64,000 bases of DNA from positions 206,631,953 to 206,695,952 of the forward strand of contig NC_134360.1 in assembly GCF_048569485.1 (NCBI RefSeq), read 5' to 3'. This DNA is from Anomaloglossus baeobatrachus (lineage: Eukaryota > Chordata > Amphibia > Anura > Aromobatidae). How positions within the stretch are numbered: position 1 is the first letter of the stretch; each line of letters starts with the position of its first letter. Of this stretch, positions 51,353 to 60,852 are shown one piece after another. The notes beneath the pieces were generated by a model. That model was not told the origin of the DNA, did not search any database, and saw only the letters and a list, made by a program, of their open reading frames with translations. Made by a program: the position numbers and the translations under genes.

Positions 51353-54300
51353 CATATACACACACACAAAACAAGAACAACAACAACTTAAGACTATTAT
51401 ATGCAACTATGTCACAAAAGGTTGCTCTCCATTTTTTTTCTAAAGTTTATTAAATTCACTCCATGTCTAAGTTCTTCTCTTTTTGCACGGTCAGCATGGC
51501 AGAAAGGAGCACAATCTCCGGCTGACCAGAGAGATCACTCACAGCACCGCAGCTCACCCAGTCACTCCATGACCATATTACCACCGAGCAGGATCCTAAT
51601 TTTCCCAGTTTCAGAAAGTATACCTCATTGATCTTACATATAAAGACTGCAGCTGTCACTGGGAAAGCTGGGTTGTAGCTTAGTGGTAATACTTTGTTGT
51701 TGAGACTGAAGGGTACTTTACACACTGCAACATCGCTAACGATCTCGTTAGCGATGTGAAATTCTAGATCGCAAGTGCGATCTTTCGAGGTCGCACATAG
51801 GTCATTTTACGCATGTGCGATCTCGAAAGATCGCACTTGCGATCTACAATTTCATATCGCTAACGAGATCGCTAGCGATGTCGCAGCGTGTAAAGTGCCC
51901 TTCAGAAAGCCAGGTTACAGCTCAGGGAGAAGAACAATACGTTCAGGGACTTCTCCTGACACTGGGAAAGCTGAGTTGTCCCACAGAGCAGTCATCTATC
52001 AAGTCGCCATGTCTTGAGATAGGGCTGAAAAAACATTAAATATTAAATGATTTAGTGAGGATATGCCCCAAGACTGCTGCCGAGACTGGGAAAGCTGAGT
52101 TACAGCTTATTGATAAGGACACTATATTCAGACATTCATGATGACACTGGGAAAGCTGAGTTGTCCTACAGAGCAGTCATCTATCAAGTCGCCATGGCTT
52201 GAGATAGAGCTGAAGAACATTAAATAATATTAAATAATTCAGTGATGATATGCCCCGAGACTGGGAAAGCTGAGTTACAGTTTATTTATAAGGACTCTAT
52301 ATTCAGACATTCATGACGACACTGGGAAAACTGAGTTACAGCTTAGTGATGAGGACAATATATTCAGGGACTTCGATGAGACTGGGAAAGCTGAGTTACA
52401 GTTCAGTGATGATATGCCCCAAGACTGCTGCTGAGACTGGGAAAGGTGAGTTACAGTTCAGTGATGATATGCCCCAAGACTGCTGCTGAGACTGGGAAAG
52501 GTGAGTTACAGTTCAGTGATGATATGCCCCAAGACTGCTGCTGAGACTGGGAAAGGTGAGTTACAGTTCAGTGATGATATGCCCCAAGACTGCTGCTGAG
52601 ACTGGGAAAGGTGATTTACAGTTTATTGATTATGACAATATATTCAGGGGTTCATGATGACACTGGGAAAGCTGAGTTATAGTTCAGTGATTATCTGCTC
52701 TAAGACTGCTGCTGAGACTGGGAAAGCGGAGTTCCACCTTAGTGAGGAGGACAATATATTAAGGGACTTTTGCTAACACTGGGAAAGCTGAGTTGTCCTA
52801 CAGAGCATTCATTCATCAAGTCACCACGGCTCGAGATCGAGCTGAAGACCGATAAATAATAAATAACTCAGGGATGATATGCCTCAAGACTCCGGCTGAG
52901 ATTGGAAAAGCTGGGTTACAGCTTAGTGATGAGGACAATACATTCAAGGACTCCTGATGACACTGGGAAAGCTGAATTACAGTTCAGTGATATGCTCCAA
53001 GACTGCTGCTGAGAATCTGCACTTAGATGCCCGATATCTGGAGAGAGTAATAGGCCGCTGATGGGGAAATGCTCATGAAGGACATTCTGCGCTGACAACC
53101 ACTTATAATCCGATCGGTTGGACTCACCAACTTCATTCATTAACTTTCTCAGGCTCTGAACAAACAGGGAGGCTTCAGAATTTCCCATCTGTGCTCGCTC
53201 CTTCAAATCAGCGCCTGCGAGTGACAAGGAAAATAGTATAAATTCTGGTACTTTATATTAAATAATCAGGAAGTTTATAACGGATCAGACTGGATGTAAG
53301 CAACCAACATAGAAGAAATCTTTAAGGGGTTTTCCCATTCTTAAAGGGATTGTCTGGTGAAACCAGGTTATTGCCCAGTCATAAGGTAGGTGATAACTTT
53401 CTGATCCGATGAGGTCTGAAGTCGACAGAATGGGCACACTTATTCCATGTTAGAACTGAGGGCAGGGCTCAAAGCTGCTCCATTCATTCCCTATGGGGCT
53501 TTCAGTTGAGGCAGAGAGTAACCAGAGAACCCTTTTAAACATGCATGGCATATCCAGGGGATATAGAAGAAAAAAAAAAAAGTCTGATATGTGCAGGAAT
53601 GAAAAATTAATCAAAAGTTGTTTGTATTTTAATAAAAAAAAAAATAAAATATATATATATATAGTGTGTCCACCCATATCCTGTCCATTGCCATTAACTT
53701 GAGAACGGCGGCAGCTATAGGCATAGAAGTGGTGTCTAGGTATAGTAAAGTAGCCATGTGCTACACATGAAACCACCTATAGCGCCACCTGGTGGAAAAC
53801 AACGGAGTTAGCATTTTTATCTTGAAAGCAGAACGAGCTAGAGAAAAAAAAAAAAAGTGAATTACAAAGTTGTAGGGCATCATCAATTCAATACGAATCG
53901 ACACCTTGCATACAGAAATGCTATGATTAGAACGTGTAAAACTCACAAGGCTGCGGACGTGAAGCGATACCTCATGGAGACCTTCCTACAAGTCATTGGG
54001 TATGGTGGCTGCTTGGAGTGACCTCCACGCTCACCTGACCTTACCCCATTGGACTTCTTTCTGTGAGGTCACATCAAACAGCAGGTGTATGCGACCCCTC
54101 CACCAACATTGCAGGACCTACGACGACGTATCACAGATGCTTGTGCAAACGTGTCACCTACCATATTGCACAACGTGCAGCAAGATACAGTATGCTGTCC
54201 AGAGTCCAGATGTGCATTGCAGCTGACGGGGGCCACTTTGAGCATCAAAGTTAAAATGAGTGCCATATGCGTGACCAGCATTCAATGTTTTGGGGGGTCA

Positions 54301-57300
54301 TGGGTTTCATATCATAGCATTTCTGTATGCAAGGTGTCAATTCGTATTGAATTGATGACGCCCTACAACCTTGTAATTCCCTTTTTTCCCTTTCTATCTC
54401 GTTCCGTTTTCGAAATAAAAATGCTAACCCGTTGTTTCCACCAGGTGCGCTATAGGTGGTTTCATTGCGTAGCGCATGGCTACTTTACTATACCTGGACA
54501 CCACTTCTATGCCTATAGCTGCCGCCGTTCTCAAGTTAATGGCGGTGGACAGGATATGGGTGGACACACTGTATATATTGGTGTCAATTCCATCCCATAT
54601 AGCCAAGTATATCATTACTTTAGAAGTAATGTGAATAATCCCAACAATAAGGGAAGAATCCCTGTGTATTAGAGGGGACCCTATACTGATCAACAGATAT
54701 CCCCAGCGATCAGATATAGCAAGTGTTCAGTTATCCTGCAGCGCCCCCACAGGGGGAATGAAGCATTACATGGGTTGTATACAGATCAATAGGTTGTATA
54801 TGTTTTTTCGCAGAGAGACAAGCTGTGATATATAGTGCAAGGAATTACATCACAAGTGGTATGATACGGCACTCACCAGATTATCTCCCTGCAGCAAGAA
54901 ACAGAAACAAGAGCCGATCATTACATCCACTTATATCTAACTATTCATGCACGTTCAAGTGAAGCAAGCAGATCTACAGCACAGCGTGTCCAGCTCAGAT
55001 CGGAGAAATATTATTGTTTTGCTTAATCCCTTCTTTTTGTAATTTCATTTATTCTTCATTTTCTTACAAGAGCCATAGTTCTTTTTATTTTTCCATATTA
55101 GTTTTTTGTTTTGTTTTTAAAGGGACCAAAAAAGCCATATGTCTCAATTCTCTTTTATTCATGGCATTTACCGGATGGGTTAAATAATTTTATATGTTGA
55201 TAGATAGGATTTTTCCCACTACCATTTTATTTCAGGTTTGGGGGTTTTCCCCCCCTTTTCTTAAAGGGAACCTGTCAGGTGCAAAATGCAGCCAGAACCA
55301 CGAGCATTTCTGGGTGCATATTACTAATTCCTGCCTAACCGTCCCTGGTTATCTAGTAGCATAGATAAAGAGTTATAGAAAAAGGTATTTCTAATGATCC
55401 TTTATGATATGCTAATGAGCACAGGGACTAGTCCCAAGGGTGTTCGTTCCGCGCTCATTCCGCCCTCTTAGCATGTTAGCACACCCACTGGGGCGTACTA
55501 ACATGCTATTTAATGCAGCATTACCATCAGTGACACGTGTACATGTGTCCGCTGATCTGAATGCCAGGCACATTCGGTCATGCGCACTATGAAGCCGGGT
55601 GTACGCGTGCTGGCTTCAGAGAAGTCTAGTGCGCATGACCGGAAATGCTGGGTCTTCAGATCAGTGGTCACATGTACACTCGTCACCACTGATCATGCTG
55701 CATTGAATAGCATGTTAGCTAACATGCTAAGAGGGCGGAATGAGCACAAGAACTAACGCCCTTTTGACTAGTCCCTCCCCTCATTAGCATATCATAAATA
55801 ATCTTTAGGAATCCTTTTTCTAAACATCTCTTTATCTATGCTAGTGTATACAGGGACGGTTAGGCAGGGATTAGCAATATGTACCTAGAACTGCTCGTGG
55901 TTGTGAGTGCATATTGCACCTGACAGGTTCCGTTTAGGCTGGTTTCAGACGTCCGTGTTTTAGGTACGTGTGACATCTGTTTTTAACATGGATGTCACAC
56001 GTACCCGTTACCCTATTGTGTACTCACACGGCCGTGTTTAAACACGAACCGTGTGGCCCTACTATTTCACACGGAGACGTGTCCATTTTTTCTCCGGCAG
56101 CATGGGTGTCACACGGACCGCACACGGATATGATTCGTGTGACACGGACCGGAGAAAACATGGGTTTTTAAATTAAAATATTTTCTATATTTAGCTTTGT
56201 CCATTGATGCTGTCTCCGGCTCCTGACCCCCGCTCATTATTTTCATTGATTATTCACCGCACTGAGCAGCTGAGAGCAGGGGCATCGCGGTGACAGCACC
56301 GCCAAGGACAGCATCACCGAGGACAGCATCGCTAGTGACAGGTGAGTATCCTGCCAGCAGTGTGTGTGCAGGGACGTCCAGGAGGTCATCGGATTTCCCA
56401 ATGAACTCTGATGACCTCCTGATGACACCCCTGCGACAACTGCGTTACAGCGAGTGTCACAATGGTGACTTCAAGGGGCTCATGAGAGTTCATTGGGAAC
56501 CCTGATGACCCCCTGGATGTCACTGCACAAACTGCTGTATACTCACCTGTCACCAGCGATGTCCCCATGATGCTGTCCTCGGCGGCGCTGTCCCCGCGAT
56601 GCTACGGCTTCCAGATCCTTGGGCAGTGAATAATCAATGAATATAGTGAGCGGGGGTCAGGAGCGGGAGGCAGCATCGCTGGATACAGGTAAATATAGAA
56701 AATCTTTTCATTGCAGAGACACGTATTTTACCCGGTACGTGTCCCACGTATGCAAACACGGATGTCACACGTGTGACTGGTACCTGATTAAAACACGGAC
56801 GTCTGAAACCAGCCTTAAATAGTGATCTTTCATGAAGCTGAGCCACATGTGGGGTACAAAGATGGCGGTGACAGGGTCTTCAATAGGACCCCGATAGTGA
56901 TGGGAACCCATCAGCACCCAGCAATTGAGTGGCGAATGGGTGATTGGCACCAAAATGGGACTCGCCCTCGCACCCTGTAATGCCTAAATGAAATTATGGT
57001 AAGAGGCAGGTGCCGACTGTATAACACAGCCAGTACCTACCACCTGTGCAGTGCACTCAACTGACACCCAACATCTAGAGAGAAGGGATTAAACTACTAT
57101 TATAGTGTTCAGGCCAACACTTCCCTGGTCCCCCACCAGTCTGATTATCTTGCTCCAATGATGATACAGTGACACGACATTTGACCACTGCAGTCAATCA
57201 CTGAACGCAGCAGTGTCACTACAGCTGAAACCTGTTAAATCAAACGATATGAGCCTCATATACCACCATGCTGACTCCGCACACTACCGATGGGTGAAGA

Positions 57301-60028
57301 AGATAATCGCATGTTACTGACCTGCACAGAAGACCCCGGGGACTGCGCTCCGAACCACCACCACTCGGACACCGCCATCATGGCGCAGGCTGTCCACACA
57401 GTGAAAAAACTGGAACCACATGGGTTTAATGAGAAAAATATAAGATATAAAATACAGCAGTGACGAAGCAACATCAGGTCCTGAAACAGCCGAGAATATA
57501 GGATAATGTTCTGCGATCACCCTGTATCTATTACTTCTGCCCAGGAAAAGTGGCTTGTTGGCACCTCCCTCCCCGACACCCGGGGTACATACCCAGGCTA
57601 TCTCTAAAATATGCCCCCCCCCCTGACTTAAGGCCACCCCGACTGTGAATAGCAGTCACATGAATGTTCTCACATATACGATTCCGTGGAACATAGGAGT
57701 TGTCATAGGGGCCGGTATTACCTCATTAACAAACAGCTTTCCGAGTGCGTTTCGGGCACGAGGCCGGCACATGACGATCTCTGCGATACCTGAACAAAAA
57801 AAAAAAAAAGAATTTCATTATTTCATGCTGAGACTTGTAGTTCCGCACATTAACCATTTCTATCGTGAAGCCTCAAATTCCTCCACTTTGTGGAATTTTC
57901 ATTATGGTAAAATTCGGAATCAAAACTCTTCAGAGGAACTTGTGCTTCACTACCACGTGCTAAAAAGAGGATGTGACAACTGGGCAGAGAACCGCAGCGA
58001 GTGGATGTACGGCCCGGGACACAAGACATTTAAAGGGTTAATGTTTTGCTGGGACAAAATCTTAATTGTGAGGAGCAGAAAAGTCCCCACAGCTCTGCTG
58101 ACCCCATAACTGCACAATCCAGACCTTCTCTGGTATCTGGAGCACAAACACTGGACACGCTGGGGGCTTCATGGCCGAGCAGCTGCAGCCGTACGTCACC
58201 CAGCACAACGCCGAGCCGTACATCCCCCAGCACAATGCCGAGCCGTACATCCCCCAGCACAATGCAGAGCCGTACATCCCCCAGCACAATGCAGAGCCGT
58301 ACATCACCCAGCACAATGCAGAGCCATACATCACCCAGCACGATGCCGAGCCGTACATCACCAAGCACGATGCCGAGCCGTACATCACCAAGCCGTACAT
58401 CACCAAGCACAATGCCGTGCCGTACATCACCAAGCACAATGCCGAGCCGTACATCACCAAGCACAATGCCGAGCCGTACATCACCAAGCACAATGCCGAG
58501 CCGTACATCACCAATTACAATGCCGAGCCGTACATCACCAAGCACATTGCCGAGCCGTACATCACCAAGCACAATGCCGAGCCATACATCACTAATTACA
58601 ATGCCGAGCCGTACATCAAGCACAATGCCGAACCGTACATCACCAATTACATCGCCGAGCCGTACATCACCAAGCACAATGCCGAGCCATACATCACTAA
58701 TTACAATGCCGAGCCGTACATCAAGCACAATGCCGAACCGTACATCACCAATTACATCGCCGAGCCGTACATCACCAAGCACAATGCCGAGCCGCACATC
58801 ACCAAGCACAATGCCGAGCCGCACATCACCAAGCACAATGCCGAGCCGCACATCACCAAGCACAATGCCGAGCCGCACATCACCAAGCACAATGCCGAGC
58901 CGTACATCACCAAGCACAATGCCGAGCCGTACATCACCAAGCACAATGCCGAGCCGTACATCACCAAGCACAATGCCGAGCCGTACAACACCCAGCACAA
59001 TGCCGAGCCGTACAACACCCAGCACAATGCCGAGCCGTACAACACCCAGCACAATGCCGAGCCGTACATCACCCAGCACAATGCCGAGCCATACAACACC
59101 CAGCACAATGCCGAGCCGTACATCACCAAGCACATTGCCGAGCCATACATCACCAAGCACAATGCCGAGCCATACATCACCAATTACAATGCCGAGCCGT
59201 ACATCAAGCACAATGCCGAACCGTACATCACCAATTACATCGCCGAGCCGTACATCACCAAGCACAATGCCGAGCCGCACATCACCAAGCACAATGCCGA
59301 GCCGCACATCACCAAGCACAATGCCGAGCCGCACATCACCAAGCACAATACCGAGCCGCACATCACCAAGCACAATGCCGAGCCGCACATCACCAATCAC
59401 AATGCCGAGCCGTACATCACCAAGCACAATGCCGAGCCGTACATCACCAAGCACAATGCCGAGCCGTACATCACCAAGCACAATGCCGAGCCGTACATCA
59501 CCAAGCACAATGCCGAGCCGTACATCACCAAGCACAATGCCGAGCCGTACATCACCAAGCACAATGCCGAGCCGTACATCACCCAGCACAATGCCGAGCC
59601 GTACATCACCCAGCACAATGTCGAGCATCACCAAGTACAATGCCGAGCCATACATCACCAAGCACAATGCCGAGTGTCGGATGGAGCTGTGTAAAGCCGC
59701 CACCTCTGGACTCTGGGAGGAGTATTCGTGTTCCTTAATTCCAGGGAAGGGAAAAATCTTAATCCTTTATCGCAAGACATTGAGGGCAATTGTAGCTTTA
59801 TACTTTGTGGGAATAGTTTGGGGCAGACCTTTTTTTGCACCCTCTGATGAAGCACACCCACAGACAGCCCCCTGTTGATATGATACCCTACACTGGCAGA
59901 GTTTATTGGGGGCGCTCTGGCGGCACAGCTTACATGGGACACCGATGATTGTGCAGTTATTATATGTGTCACTATTTATGTGGGAACTATGCCAGTGCTG
60001 ATATACTGGTGGGCTAAAAAAAATAATA

Positions 60029-60072
<44 letters not shown>

Positions 60073-60422
60073 AAAAATAATAATATATAAAATAATAATA
60101 AAATAAAAAAAATCTATAAATATAAATTAAAAAAAAATAATAAAACCAGTAAAATAAAAAAAAGGGAAAAGAAGTTTCGAGAGACAGTCATGTGACATCT
60201 CAAGTCTCGGATATAACTTTTGTCAGTGAATAAATCAGCGATCTCCCGCTGCTGGACGCCGCCAACTTTATTTTTGCACCAAGTTCTTAACAACTTTATA
60301 AAAACTTGCAATTGATGCAGCAGCGGAAAACATCTGGAAACCCCAAACCTATCCACAATAAAGACCATAAAAAGAAAAAAAAAGTAAGGTGGACATTTAA
60401 AAGAAGTGTCAAGAACAGGGCG

Positions 60423-60461
<39 letters not shown>

Positions 60462-60852
60462 AAGAAAGAGTGGAAAACAACAAAATCAGAAGCAAATCCA
60501 ATAACGCATCTGCACCAGAGCGGATCACCCTGGATAGTGATTACTATATAAATGAGTCATATGGAACACTAGAATAGAATATAGCAGCAGTCTGGAGTGA
60601 TAGAAGTGCACACGAGATGTAAAGTCAGTGGACAGAAGTTTTCGATGAGTAACTCCCAGTGCCTGGAGTACCACCGATCACCAATAACAGGGTGACTTCA
60701 CCTTCACACATGGGGGGTCACTCACCAGCATTGTGCCCTTCTAGATGGGTGACCCGGACCTCTGCGTGACCTGCGGCAGTGCTGAGCCCCCTGAACAGTC
60801 CCCAATTTAAAGCCCCCCGCACACCTGCCAACGGCCGCACTAAAATACCCAT
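39875..60852 (-). CDS. echdc2: ECHDC2, enoyl-CoA hydratase domain-containing protein 2, ten coding exons
   Basis: A mitochondrial member of the crotonase superfamily, related to AUH. Its exact substrate is not established. Exons on the - strand: 60,726-60,852, 57,722-57,789, 57,322-57,409, 53,128-53,214, 45,887-45,981, 45,754-45,810, 45,481-45,668, 43,436-43,486, 42,015-42,062 and 39,875-39,952. Ten coding exons agree with the human gene as I recall it. The product begins with a basic, acid-free leader ([19 protein letters not shown]) typical of mitochondrial targeting, then [15 protein letters not shown], the oxyanion-hole motifs [11 protein letters not shown] and GFALGGG, the [12 protein letters not shown] segment with its conserved Glu, and the C-terminal [10 protein letters not shown]. 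Phases match at every junction except in exon 5, where two extra G bases disturb the frame. SCP2 lies divergently upstream, as in human. The introns are large and repeat-filled. Confidence 0.93.
40103..40437. mobile_element. Foldback MITE (T2-like)
   Basis: tggaatctatcagcaggtgt at the left is mirrored at the right by ctggacagattcca, and tgtaatctgagaacagcat pairs with atgctgctctcggattaca. It is a complete but diverged foldback. A partial relative starts at 41,122. Confidence 0.6.
40545..40765 (-). repeat. LINE/SINE 3'-tail-like repeat
   Basis: Contains atttatatagcgctattaat and ttgaacccaggaccccagcg, conserved pieces found in many vertebrate interspersed repeats, probably the 3' part of an L2/CR1-type LINE or derived SINE. 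A similar tail in the other orientation is at about 41,750-41,835. Confidence 0.4.
41122..41400. mobile_element. Partial T2-like MITE
   Basis: ctggcaccaggttttttgct, catctgagagcagcatag and gaccctgattccagcgaaat match the left half of the 40,103 element. No mirrored right end is present. Confidence 0.5.
41401..42014. other. ECHDC2 intron, minor repeats only
   Basis: Holds a LINE-tail-like stretch (41,750-41,835) and a T run near 41,906. An inverted pair, cactgggggcgtggcattgc and gacacgcccccagtg (about 41,590-41,645), forms a small hairpin. No exon. Confidence 0.4.
42015..42062 (-). CDS. echdc2: ECHDC2 exon 9
   Basis: 48 bp encoding [16 protein letters not shown], with acceptor tgtctcttacag and donor gtgggt. 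Phase 0 at both ends. Confidence 0.93.
42292..42847. mobile_element. TTAA-type foldback MITE, right end lost
   Basis: Starts after TTAA (42,288-42,291) with aagggaatctgtcaccag, a common amphibian MITE terminus. The two arms meet at a 15-bp perfect hairpin (42,598-42,629, ctttgacctgccctg and its complement). The right arm stops near 42,847 before reaching the expected terminus. Confidence 0.65.
42848..43435. other. ECHDC2 intron, unclassified repeat traces
   Basis: Around 43,190-43,335 is a stretch (atatgactgagatttgcaca, gtgtcccaactttttttt) resembling a transposon end found in fish and frogs; the family is not identifiable here. No gene. Confidence 0.35.
43436..43486 (-). CDS. echdc2: ECHDC2 exon 8
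   Basis: 51 bp encoding [17 protein letters not shown], with acceptor tattctctcctag and donor gtaaat. Phase 0 at both ends. Confidence 0.93.
43555..43927. mobile_element. Foldback MITE
   Basis: ggatctgtcacttgccatag is mirrored by tatggcaagtgacaggacat, and inner arms (tctggtgtcaatgccgcagt against acggcatttacaccaga; ttcctgagatatgacccc against gtccatatctcaggaac) pair through most of the length. No coding capacity. Confidence 0.65.
43965..44378 (+). mobile_element. Small non-autonomous Helitron
   Basis: Starts TC at 43,965 after an A and ends CTAG at 44,378 before a T, the A|T insertion preference of Helitrons. A GC-rich 3' hairpin (gggcaacgccc at about 44,353-44,363) precedes the CTAG end by about a dozen bases. 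A GT microsatellite lies at 43,981-44,024, and a short direct repeat of agacagcccgggcaa occurs near 44,296-44,326. Confidence 0.7.
44379..45085. other. ECHDC2 intron, AT-rich
   Basis: No gene or clear transposon. The only notable site is a CTCF-consensus match at 44,609-44,622. Confidence 0.4.
44609..44622 (+). promoter_or_regulatory. CTCF-like motif
   Basis: ccagcaggtggcgc matches CCASYAGRKGGCRS at every position. Binding is not shown by sequence alone. Confidence 0.45.
45089..45210 (-). promoter_or_regulatory. Four 30-bp tandem repeats each holding a CTCF-like motif
   Basis: The unit built on cctagtggcgactccaagca repeats four times at exactly 30 bp. Read on the - strand, units 2 to 4 contain CCACTAGGGGGCGG (45,119-45,132, 45,149-45,162, 45,179-45,192), a full match to the CTCF core consensus; unit 1 (45,089-45,102) differs at one position. 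A C run follows at once. Confidence 0.6.
45216..45241. repeat. Poly(C) tract
   Basis: 26 consecutive C residues directly after the 30-bp repeats. Its length is prone to sequencing error. Confidence 0.9.
45481..45668 (-). CDS. echdc2: ECHDC2 exon 7
   Basis: 188 bp. After two bases completing a Gly codon it encodes [40 protein letters not shown] and [20 protein letters not shown] then PQ. QRLPR and KELIFTGR are highly conserved in ECHDC2 and AUH. Donor gtacac. Confidence 0.95.
45754..45810 (-). CDS. echdc2: ECHDC2 exon 6
   Basis: 57 bp encoding [18 protein letters not shown] with split codons at both ends. The Glu of LIETTRG corresponds to the conserved active-site-region Glu of the AUH group. 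Donor gtaaga. Confidence 0.95.
45887..45981 (-). CDS. echdc2: ECHDC2 exon 5, with two apparent one-base gains
   Basis: Encodes [18 protein letters not shown], the second oxyanion-hole segment, and would continue [12 protein letters not shown]. After GGG an extra G (gggcctggag in place of ggcctggag) shifts the frame, and one more G lies before the donor (cagg|gtatgt where cag|gtatgt would keep phase with exon 6). The exon is therefore 95 bp where 93 bp would fit. Both gains are in G runs, so base-calling error is plausible; a real lesion is the alternative. Acceptor tacgtacctag. Confidence 0.85.
45982..46267. other. ECHDC2 intron, short direct repeat
   Basis: A tandem duplication of gctgaagggtccacaaaggc and its flank (about 46,080-46,135, unit about 30 bp) is the only structure seen before the Helitron. 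Confidence 0.5.
46675..46708. repeat. 16-bp perfect hairpin inside the Helitron
   Basis: catcgggtaactaagg and its exact complement are separated by two bases. Less perfect pairing extends to about 46,660-46,722. The gggtaac/gttaccc theme recurs in the middle MITE near 20,250-20,310. Confidence 0.9.
47230..49727. repeat. 21-bp minisatellite array, about 118 units
   Basis: The unit is gaggctgatgctggggacag plus one base. Variants form contiguous blocks: gatgctggggac to about 47,730, gatgctggcgac to 48,000, gacgctggcgac to 48,195, gacgctggagac to 48,490, gacgctggcgac again to 48,790, then gatgctggggac. A larger segment with gctgatgctgcgggaggctg recurs at about 47,341, 49,073 and 49,505. Because 21 is divisible by three and the unit has no stop in most frames, very long open frames (EADAGDR and others) exist on both strands. 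They have no splice or start context. Confidence 0.95.
49728..50730. repeat. 33-bp minisatellite array, about 30 units
   Basis: The unit is based on ggatggagcacgtttgggag and ends gtgcgcagcatg; an alternative form has cgatggggagtgcg. The two forms alternate irregularly, and a 198-bp (six-unit) block marked by gcgcagcatacgggatggag recurs at about 50,475 and 50,673. Long open frames are again a by-product of the period. Confidence 0.93.
51105..51205. repeat. (ATCTAT)n/(TA)n microsatellite
   Basis: About 100 bp of ctatat-type hexamer repeat grading into TA, inside the 3' part of the Helitron. Confidence 0.93.
51286..51350. repeat. (TA)n microsatellite at the Helitron 3' junction
   Basis: Starts directly after the Helitron CTAG end; about 64 bp of TA. 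Confidence 0.93.
51655..52990. repeat. Degenerate tandem repeat region in an ECHDC2 intron
   Basis: The phrase actgggaaagctgagttaca recurs more than ten times with variable spacing, mixed with gtcatctatcaagtcgccat segments. At 52,381-52,625 it becomes regular, with four units of exactly 55 bp that include cagtgatgatatgccccaag. No coding signal. Confidence 0.85.
51706..51905. mobile_element. 200-bp palindromic MITE, tttacacg family
   Basis: ctgaagggtactttacacac at the left pairs with gtgtaaagtgcccttcag at the right. The inner part (gatcgcaagtgcgatctttc against gaaagatcgcacttgcgatc) is a near-perfect palindrome. It is inserted in the degenerate tandem repeat. Confidence 0.78.
53128..53214 (-). 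CDS. echdc2: ECHDC2 exon 4
   Basis: 87 bp encoding [20 protein letters not shown] and [14 protein letters not shown] completes the first oxyanion-hole motif begun in exon 3. Acceptor cactcgcag, donor gtgagt. Confidence 0.95.
53215..53661. other. ECHDC2 intron with T2-type MITE left end
   Basis: ttaaagggattgtctggtga at 53,341 is a T2-type terminus, but no right end is found before the mariner. Poly(A) runs lie at about 53,570-53,581 and 53,634-53,641. Confidence 0.45.
53662..54571 (+). mobile_element. Mariner/Tc1-type transposon, internally decayed
   Basis: Inverted repeats of about 70 bp or more (gtgtgtccacccatatcctg at the left, its complement at the right) lie between TA dinucleotides, and further arm pairing extends inward past 53,900. 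The + strand between about 54,020 and 54,250 encodes a transposase C-terminus, [14 protein letters not shown] and [20 protein letters not shown], where DFF holds the last Asp of the catalytic triad; stop codons interrupt it and the upstream catalytic region is missing. The copy is dead. The left repeat carries a CTCF-like site (53,782-53,795, - strand). Confidence 0.82.
54572..55264. other. ECHDC2 intron, no recognised feature
   Basis: AT-rich, with no exon or transposon terminus found. Confidence 0.4.
55265..55933. mobile_element. TTAA-flanked foldback MITE (T2/Kolobok-type), copy 2
   Basis: Same family as 12,809-13,535. It begins agggaacctgtcaggtgcaa after TTAA (55,261-55,264) and ends gcacctgacaggttccg. 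The right target has become TTAG and is the TTA of the next MITE. Confidence 0.75.
55937..56814. mobile_element. 878-bp TTA-flanked foldback MITE
   Basis: ggctggtttcagacgtccgt at the left is mirrored by acggacgtctgaaaccagcc at the right, with TTA on both sides (55,934-55,936 and 56,815-56,817). The inner halves around aatgaactctgatgacctcc and tcatgagagttcattgggaa also pair. No coding. Confidence 0.75.
56818..57321. other. ECHDC2 intron, no recognised feature
   Basis: A small repeat-like stretch (gggaacccatcagcacccag) is present. No exon is supported before exon 3. Confidence 0.4.
57322..57409 (-). CDS. echdc2: ECHDC2 exon 3
   Basis: 88 bp encoding [20 protein letters not shown] and SAVPGVFCA, with acceptor catgtggttccag and donor gtcagt. 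It contains the start of the FCAGADL oxyanion-hole motif. Confidence 0.93.
57722..57789 (-). CDS. echdc2: ECHDC2 exon 2
   Basis: 68 bp encoding [20 protein letters not shown] and [10 protein letters not shown] is the conserved first crotonase motif. Acceptor tttttgttcag, donor gtaata. Confidence 0.94.
58070..59720. repeat. 27-bp minisatellite array, about 55 units, in a repeat element
   Basis: The unit is aatgccgagccgtacatcac plus caagcac. Variants (cccagcac, caattac, missing bases) occur in blocks, and a group of about 110 bp with atcaccaattacatcgccga recurs at about 58,640, 58,743 and 59,226. Flanks at 58,075-58,185 and 59,690-59,720 match those of the low-copy relative at 38,975-39,200. 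Long open frames in several frames ([27 protein letters not shown]) follow from the 27-bp period and stop-free unit and are not convincing genes. Confidence 0.93.
59721..60725. other. ECHDC2 intron 1, simple repeats only
   Basis: Holds a TAA microsatellite (60,022-60,070), other A-rich low-complexity DNA to about 60,160 and a poly(A) run at about 60,427-60,459. No other feature. Confidence 0.6.
60726..60852 (-). CDS. echdc2: ECHDC2 exon 1 with mitochondrial leader
   Basis: Starts ATG at 60,852 and encodes [34 protein letters not shown] and THLEGHNA, ending one base into a Gly codon before donor gtgagt. Arg-rich with no acidic residue for the first 30 positions, as expected for import into mitochondria. 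Confidence 0.9.

Noticed and set aside
54085-54672. 195-codon frame as a host gene
   Set aside because: It lies inside the mariner and partly overlaps the decayed transposase and its inverted repeat.
58030-59878. Open frames of 507 to 610 codons over the 27-bp array
   Set aside because: Same cause: the period is a multiple of three, and frames on both strands are open over the same bases. A repetitive secreted or structural protein was considered but lacks a signal peptide and splice context.
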